Assembly (NCBI GenBank): GCA_964469565.1 | Contig: CAYXZD010000014.1 | Location: forward strand, 1 to 64,000 | Direction of reading: 5' to 3' | Length of the DNA: 64,000 nt | DNA from: GCA-2720975 sp964469565 | GTDB taxonomy: Bacteria; Planctomycetota; UBA1135; GCA-002686595 | Part shown: one piece after another, positions 59,849 through 64,000 of the stretch | Layout: each line of letters starts with the position of its first letter | Position numbering within the stretch: position 1 is the stretch's first letter | Made by a program: the position numbers and the translations under genes | The notes under the pieces: generated by a model | Told to the model about the DNA's origin: nothing | Database searches by the model: none | The model's input: the letters and a program-made list of their open reading frames with translations, nothing else

Positions 59849-62800
59849 ATGGAATCCCAAGGGTTCACAACGTCCGTTCAACAGCGCCGCCTTCTGGGGG
59901 GCGCTGAGGGTCTAAATGGACCCATCCCGATTGCAGCCTGCACCGTGCATTTGGCGGGTGCGGTTCAGTTGGGTGCCCTTGAGCAAGCTCTAGGGGACGT
60001 AGTCCACCAGCACGAAGTCTTGCGTACAGCTGTGCGGGTGGGTGAGGGCGGCGACCATGAGGTAGAGCTCTTTGAATCCGGAGGATTGAAGTTCGCTGAG
60101 TCTGAGCCGGGCAGTCTGGGCGAGGGAATTGGCTCCGAGTTGGATACGTCATTGGAGCGCCAGGGCTGGGGACTGCACGCCCAGCTGCTCACGCTCGGCC
60201 CGGACGAGCACCAGCTTTATCTGCGCTTACCGGCCACAAGTGCGGACACCACGAGTCTCACAAACCTCGCACAAGAACTTGCCACTGCCTATGAGGCGCG
60301 CATTCAGGGGCGTGCTCATGAAGGTGAGGCTATGCAGTACATTGACATCGCCGACTGGCAGGCCGAAAACATGGCCTCAGATGAATCTGCACCGGGTCGT
60401 GCGTATTGGCAAGAGCAAGTGCTCTCGGCGGGCCTCGCTGCAGAGCTGCCCTTTCAAGGAGGGGGAGCCTCCAAGAGCGGTGAGCTTGCGCATCACTCTG
60501 AAACCGTGGCGGGCGACTTGGCCAGGGCCCTGCTTGATTCCGATGGCCCGCCACCCAGTACACGACTGCTCGCGGCCTTGTTTAGCCTCATCCATCGCCT
60601 AAGTGGCAGCGAAGACTTGGTAGTCGGCCTGCGCGTCGCCGGCCGTGAGTTTGACGAGCTTCGGGATGCCATGGGCCCTCTGGCGCGTACCTTGCCCCTC
60701 GGGGTGAAGATTGATGGCACGCAACCCTTTGGGACATTCTTAGAACAAGTCGCATCGGTGCAGGAACAAGCTGCACTTTGGCAGGACTGTTTCGATGCGG
60801 AAGCTCTCAATCTACCGAGCGCATTGCCCTTCAGTCTTGAGTGGCAGGATGCGCCTCAACAATTCCGCGCCGCTGGTGTTGAGTTTAGCCCACTGGAAAT
60901 CCTGACTCACAGTGAACCATTGGGGTGCCACCTTGCCGTGCAGGAGGGTGACGGTGGACTCTGCCTGACTTGGCACTATGACTCTGCCCGCTATTCACCT
61001 AGCTTCATCCAACGCCTCCATGGGCAGCTTACGACCCTCTTAGAGCACGCACTGGCCGCCCCCAGCACGGCCATTGATCAGCTAAGAGTGTTGAGTCCCA
61101 GCGAGTGGCAGGAACTCGTCGTAGACCTAAACGACTCGGCAGCGGAGTATCCCAAAGGCGTCTGCGCCCACCACTGGTTCGAGCAATTCGCCGCGAGTCA
61201 ACCTGATGCGGTGGCTGTTCGCCAAGGCTCCCAGTGCTTGACCTACGAAGAGCTCGATCACCGCGCCAATCAGCTAGCCCACCACCTGCAGGCCAGGGGG
61301 GTCGAAGCTGACACACTCGTTGCCCTGTGCATTGACCGCTCCCTCGATATGGTCGTGTCCATCCTGGGTATTCTCAAGGCTGGCGGTGCATACGTGCCGG
61401 TGGACCCGACCTATCCCACGGACAGGATCGCGTTCATTGTGGAAGACACGGCGGCAACGGTTCTTGTTACCCAGTCCAGGCTGGCCTCGGACTTTGCAAA
61501 CTCGGGAGCACAACTGGTTTGTATGGACACAGATCGCGCTGAAATCTCTGCGCATTCAACCGCGCCTCCGACGTGTCCCGCGGGACCGGGAAGCCTCGTC
61601 TATGTAATCTACACTTCGGGCTCCACGGGCAAGCCCAAGGGCGTGGTCATCACTCACGAGAAGCTCGTCATCTCGAACAACGCTCGCATGCAGGCCTTCG
61701 GCCACTGCCCAGAGTCGTTTCTACTGCTTTCATCCGTCGCCTTTGACAGTTCGGTGGTGGGAATCTTCTGGAGCCTATGCGGAGGAGGGTCGCTATTGCT
61801 CATGCCCGAGGGCTTGGAGAAAGAGATTGCATCCATCGGCGCCTATATCGCTGAGCACGGGGCCTCTCACCTTCTGACCCTGCCCTCGTTTTACCGGCAC
61901 ATTCTCGAACAATGTCAGAGTGACCAGCTCAGCGGTCTGCGAGCCGCCATCGTGGCCGGGGAAGCCTGTCCGCTCAAGCTCGTACAGCATCACAAGCGAG
62001 CTCTACCCTCTGTGGGCTTGTTCAGCGAATACGGTGCAACGGAAACGACAGTGTTCAGCTCAGTCTATGACTGTCTAGACCAGACCGCGCCCATCGCTCC
62101 ACTCGGTGCACCGATCGATAACATGCAAATGTATGTGCTCGACCCGCACTTGAATCCTTGTCCCACGGGGGTGCCTGGTGAAGTGCACTTTGGCGGCCCG
62201 GCCCTAGCCGTGGAGTACTTGCACCGAGAGGAACTTACTGCTGAGCGATTTGTTTCCAATCCGTTCCGGGCGGGCGCGAACGAGCGTTTGTACAAGTCAG
62301 GCGATTTGGCACGCTTCTGCGAAAACGCAGATCTCGAATTTCTTGGACGGCTTGACAATCAGGTCAAAATTCGCGGATTCCGCATCGAGCTTGAAGAAAT
62401 CGAAGTTGCGCTCTTGCGCCATGCCGCCATCAAGGAAGTGGCTGTATTGGCGCTCGCCGACTTGAGCGATGAGAAGCGACTCGTGGCTTATGCCTCCTTC
62501 GAGTCGGGCCAGTCAGCCACGGTGGCTGAGTTACGGGACTGTTTATTGCAGACCTTGCCTGAGTTCATGTTGCCGGCGGTCTTTGTCTTCCTCGACGACA
62601 TGCCGCGCACGCCCAATGGAAAGGTCGATCGCAAGAATCTGCCCGCTCCCGGCGGCGATCGGCCCGACCTTGAAAGCAGCTACGAGGCTCCCAGCAGCCC
62701 CCTCGAAGAGCAACTAGCAGGGATCTGGTGTGAGGTCCTTGGCCTAGAGCAGGTGGGGGTCAACGATAACTTCTTTGAATTGGGTGGCGACTCCATCCTG

Positions 62801-64000
62801 AGTATTCAGGTTGTATCCCGCGCGAACCAGGCGGGCCTCAAGATCACTCCTCGCCAAGTATTTGAGAACCAGACGGTGGCTGAGCTTGTAGCGGTGTCTG
62901 CGGTGGATTCAGAACCTGCTCTCCAGGAAGATCAATCCTCCGTTGAGGGAAGTGTATGCCTCACCCCGGTGCAGCACTGGTACTTCGAACTCGGTCTGCC
63001 CGATCCGCAACACTGGAATATGCCAATCTTGCTCGACGTCCGCCGGGGCGTGGACCTCGATCAGTTGAACCTGGCTTTTGCAGCTATCGTGCAACACCAC
63101 GATGCATTGCGTTCCCGGTTTGTCCGCGGGGACGATGGCTGGACACAGCGCATTGCGGCTTATGAGGAATGCCAATGGGTTGAGAGGAAAGACCTCTCCG
63201 ACTTGAAAGATGAAGAGCAAGAGGTAGCTTTCCAGAAAGCGGCCGCCGACCTGCAGCGGGCTTTCAACCTAGAGCAGGGACCACTCTTGGCAGCACTCTT
63301 GATTCACCGTGGTAAGGAGCAGTGCGACCGGCTGTTTTGGAATGTACACCACTTGGTCATCGATGGGGTTTCGTGGCGAGTTCTGCTGGAAGACCTAGAA
63401 CTGGCCATCGACCAATTGGAGCGGGGCGAGGCCGTAAGCTTGCCTCCCAAAACAACTTCCTTCCAGCGTTGGGCTAGCTGTTTACACGATTACGCCAGCA
63501 GTCCCGAGTTGACTGCAGAGGCGAAGTATTGGCAGGCCCTTGCCGGGCACACACCTGTGGATATCCCAATCGACCACCCGGACGGAGTGAACCTAGAGTC
63601 ATCCTCCGCACGCGTGCGCACGAGTCTCGACCCCGAGCTCACCCGTTCCCTCCTGAGTGAGGTACCCAAGGCCTACAACACCCAGATCAACGACGTACTC
63701 CTCACGGCGTTGTCCTTTGCCATTGGGCGCTGGACATCCTCGAGCTCATGTCTGTTGACCCTAGAGGGCCACGGCCGCCAGGAGATTCCTGCTCACGTGG
63801 ACCTCTCGCGCACAGTGGGTTGGTTCACGAGTGACTATTCCGTGTTGCTCAAAAACATCGGTCAGGAACTCGACCCGGGAAAGGCCCTAGTTTCCACCAA
63901 GGAACAGCTCGCTTCGATTCCCACCCAGGGCTTCAGTTTTGGCCTAGCTCGCTATCTCAGCAACAACCTAGAGCTACGCGAGACAATGGCTTCCCTTCCG
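59849..64000 (+). CDS. NRPS: degenerate C - A - T - epimerisation domain (3' end beyond window)
   Basis: At least 1384 aa, open to the window edge. Residues 1-410 form a full-length condensation fold, but the HHxxxDG site reads PATSADT (128-134), so it is probably inactive. The A domain spans about 415-930 (YTSGSTGKPKG, YKSGDLARF, NGKVDRK); specificity positions read D, S, V, T, I, A, E, V, F, and no substrate is assigned. The T domain has LGGDS (Ser982). An epimerisation domain follows, with HHLVIDGVSW (His1167 first), EGHGRQ (1306-1311) and TVGWFTSDYSV. LGGDS before E is the usual pairing. It should therefore install a D-configured residue. The ATG at 59849 has no clear Shine-Dalgarno. Confidence 0.92.
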   Translation, partial: MESQGFTTSVQQRRLLGGAEGLNGPIPIAACTVHLAGAVQLGALEQALGDVVHQHEVLRTAVRVGEGGDHEVELFESGGLKFAESEPGSLGEGIGSELDTSLERQGWGLHAQLLTLGPDEHQLYLRLPATSADTTSLTNLAQELATAYEARIQGRAHEGEAMQYIDIADWQAENMASDESAPGRAYWQEQVLSAGLAAELPFQGGGASKSGELAHHSETVAGDLARALLDSDGPPPSTRLLAALFSLIHRLSGSEDLVVGLRVAGREFDELRDAMGPLARTLPLGVKIDGTQPFGTFLEQVASVQEQAALWQDCFDAEALNLPSALPFSLEWQDAPQQFRAAGVEFSPLEILTHSEPLGCHLAVQEGDGGLCLTWHYDSARYSPSFIQRLHGQLTTLLEHALAAPSTAIDQLRVLSPSEWQELVVDLNDSAAEYPKGVCAHHWFEQFAASQPDAVAVRQGSQCLTYEELDHRANQLAHHLQARGVEADTLVALCIDRSLDMVVSILGILKAGGAYVPVDPTYPTDRIAFIVEDTAATVLVTQSRLASDFANSGAQLVCMDTDRAEISAHSTAPPTCPAGPGSLVYVIYTSGSTGKPKGVVITHEKLVISNNARMQAFGHCPESFLLLSSVAFDSSVVGIFWSLCGGGSLLLMPEGLEKEIASIGAYIAEHGASHLLTLPSFYRHILEQCQSDQLSGLRAAIVAGEACPLKLVQHHKRALPSVGLFSEYGATETTVFSSVYDCLDQTAPIAPLGAPIDNMQMYVLDPHLNPCPTGVPGEVHFGGPALAVEYLHREELTAERFVSNPFRAGANERLYKSGDLARFCENADLEFLGRLDNQVKIRGFRIELEEIEVALLRHAAIKEVAVLALADLSDEKRLVAYASFESGQSATVAELRDCLLQTLPEFMLPAVFVFLDDMPRTPNGKVDRKNLPAPGGDRPDLESSYEAPSSPLEEQLAGIWCEVLGLEQVGVNDNFFELGGDSILSIQVVSRANQAGLKITPRQVFENQTVAELVAVSAVDSEPALQEDQSSVEGSVCLTPVQHWYFELGLPDPQHWNMPILLDVRRGVDLDQLNLAFAAIVQHHDALRSRFVRGDDGWTQRIAAYEECQWVERKDLSDLKDEEQEVAFQKAAADLQRAFNLEQGPLLAALLIHRGKEQCDRLFWNVHHLVIDGVSWRVLLEDLELAIDQLERGEAVSLPPKTTSFQRWASCLHDYASSPELTAEAKYWQALAGHTPVDIPIDHPDGVNLESSSARVRTSLDPELTRSLLSEVPKAYNTQINDVLLTALSFAIGRWTSSSSCLLTLEGHGRQEIPAHVDLSRTVGWFTSDYSVLLKNIGQELDPGKALVSTKEQLASIPTQGFSFGLARYLSNNLELRETMASLP

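Overview
The window is about 60% GC and fully bacterial. Its gene content fits a Planctomycetota-like, probably aquatic bacterium: many lipoproteins, two alkaline-phosphatase-fold 'sulfatases', a CRTAC1/ASPIC-UnbV protein, a DUF1080 protein, Calx-beta/PPC lipoproteins, a DUF3604 PHP protein, HDOD signalling, frequent TTG/GTG starts and few strong Shine-Dalgarno sites. The phylum is inferred from gene families only, because no rRNA is present.

Layout. 1-2931: a dispersed repeat family flanks two coupled genes for exported proteins, one of them cysteine-rich; the last repeat copy looks like a small non-coding element with 29-bp terminal inverted repeats. 3178-10914: lipA, two E1-alpha genes, E1-beta, E2, E3 and lipB form a self-contained 2-oxoacid dehydrogenase plus lipoate operon. 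11078-13485: an HPt protein and an HDOD-REC-GGDEF protein. 13537-18452: DUF3604, Fe-SOD, M20 peptidase and DinB-like protein, followed by a CAU-anticodon tRNA. 18646-23526: CRTAC1, a TPR lipoprotein and a divergent sulfatase-TPR fusion. 23637-34730: an unknown secreted protein, a methyltransferase, a very regular 845-aa coiled coil, DUF1080, Calx-beta/PPC, DUF1499, two SGNH-like proteins and an old-yellow-enzyme relative.

35349-46276 holds an acyl-CoA catabolic set: SDR, RidA, enoyl-CoA hydratase, acyl-CoA dehydrogenase, [2Fe-2S] protein, a PaaA-like ferritin-fold protein, kynureninase-like enzyme, then aryl-CoA ligase, creatininase-family hydrolase and hotdog thioesterase. Most genes overlap by 4 nt. 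It reads as a kynurenine/anthranilate to anthraniloyl-CoA route, but the expected flavin monooxygenase is not in the window. A protein kinase-like gene with lost catalytic residues and a Calx-beta/PPC lipoprotein sit inside it, and metF follows.

47139-64000 is a nonribosomal peptide locus that runs off the right edge. It has an aminotransferase coupled to a free-standing condensation domain, then, after a propeller protein and a second sulfatase-like lipoprotein, a half-C / interrupted A (with methyltransferase) / T protein, a divergent serine hydroxymethyltransferase-like enzyme, a SAM methyltransferase and an open-ended C(degenerate)-A-T-E protein. The first A domain reads as serine-like and the SHMT-like enzyme has replaced active-site tyrosines, which together suggest an unusual serine-derived, methylated residue. 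This is the most likely undescribed system in the window.
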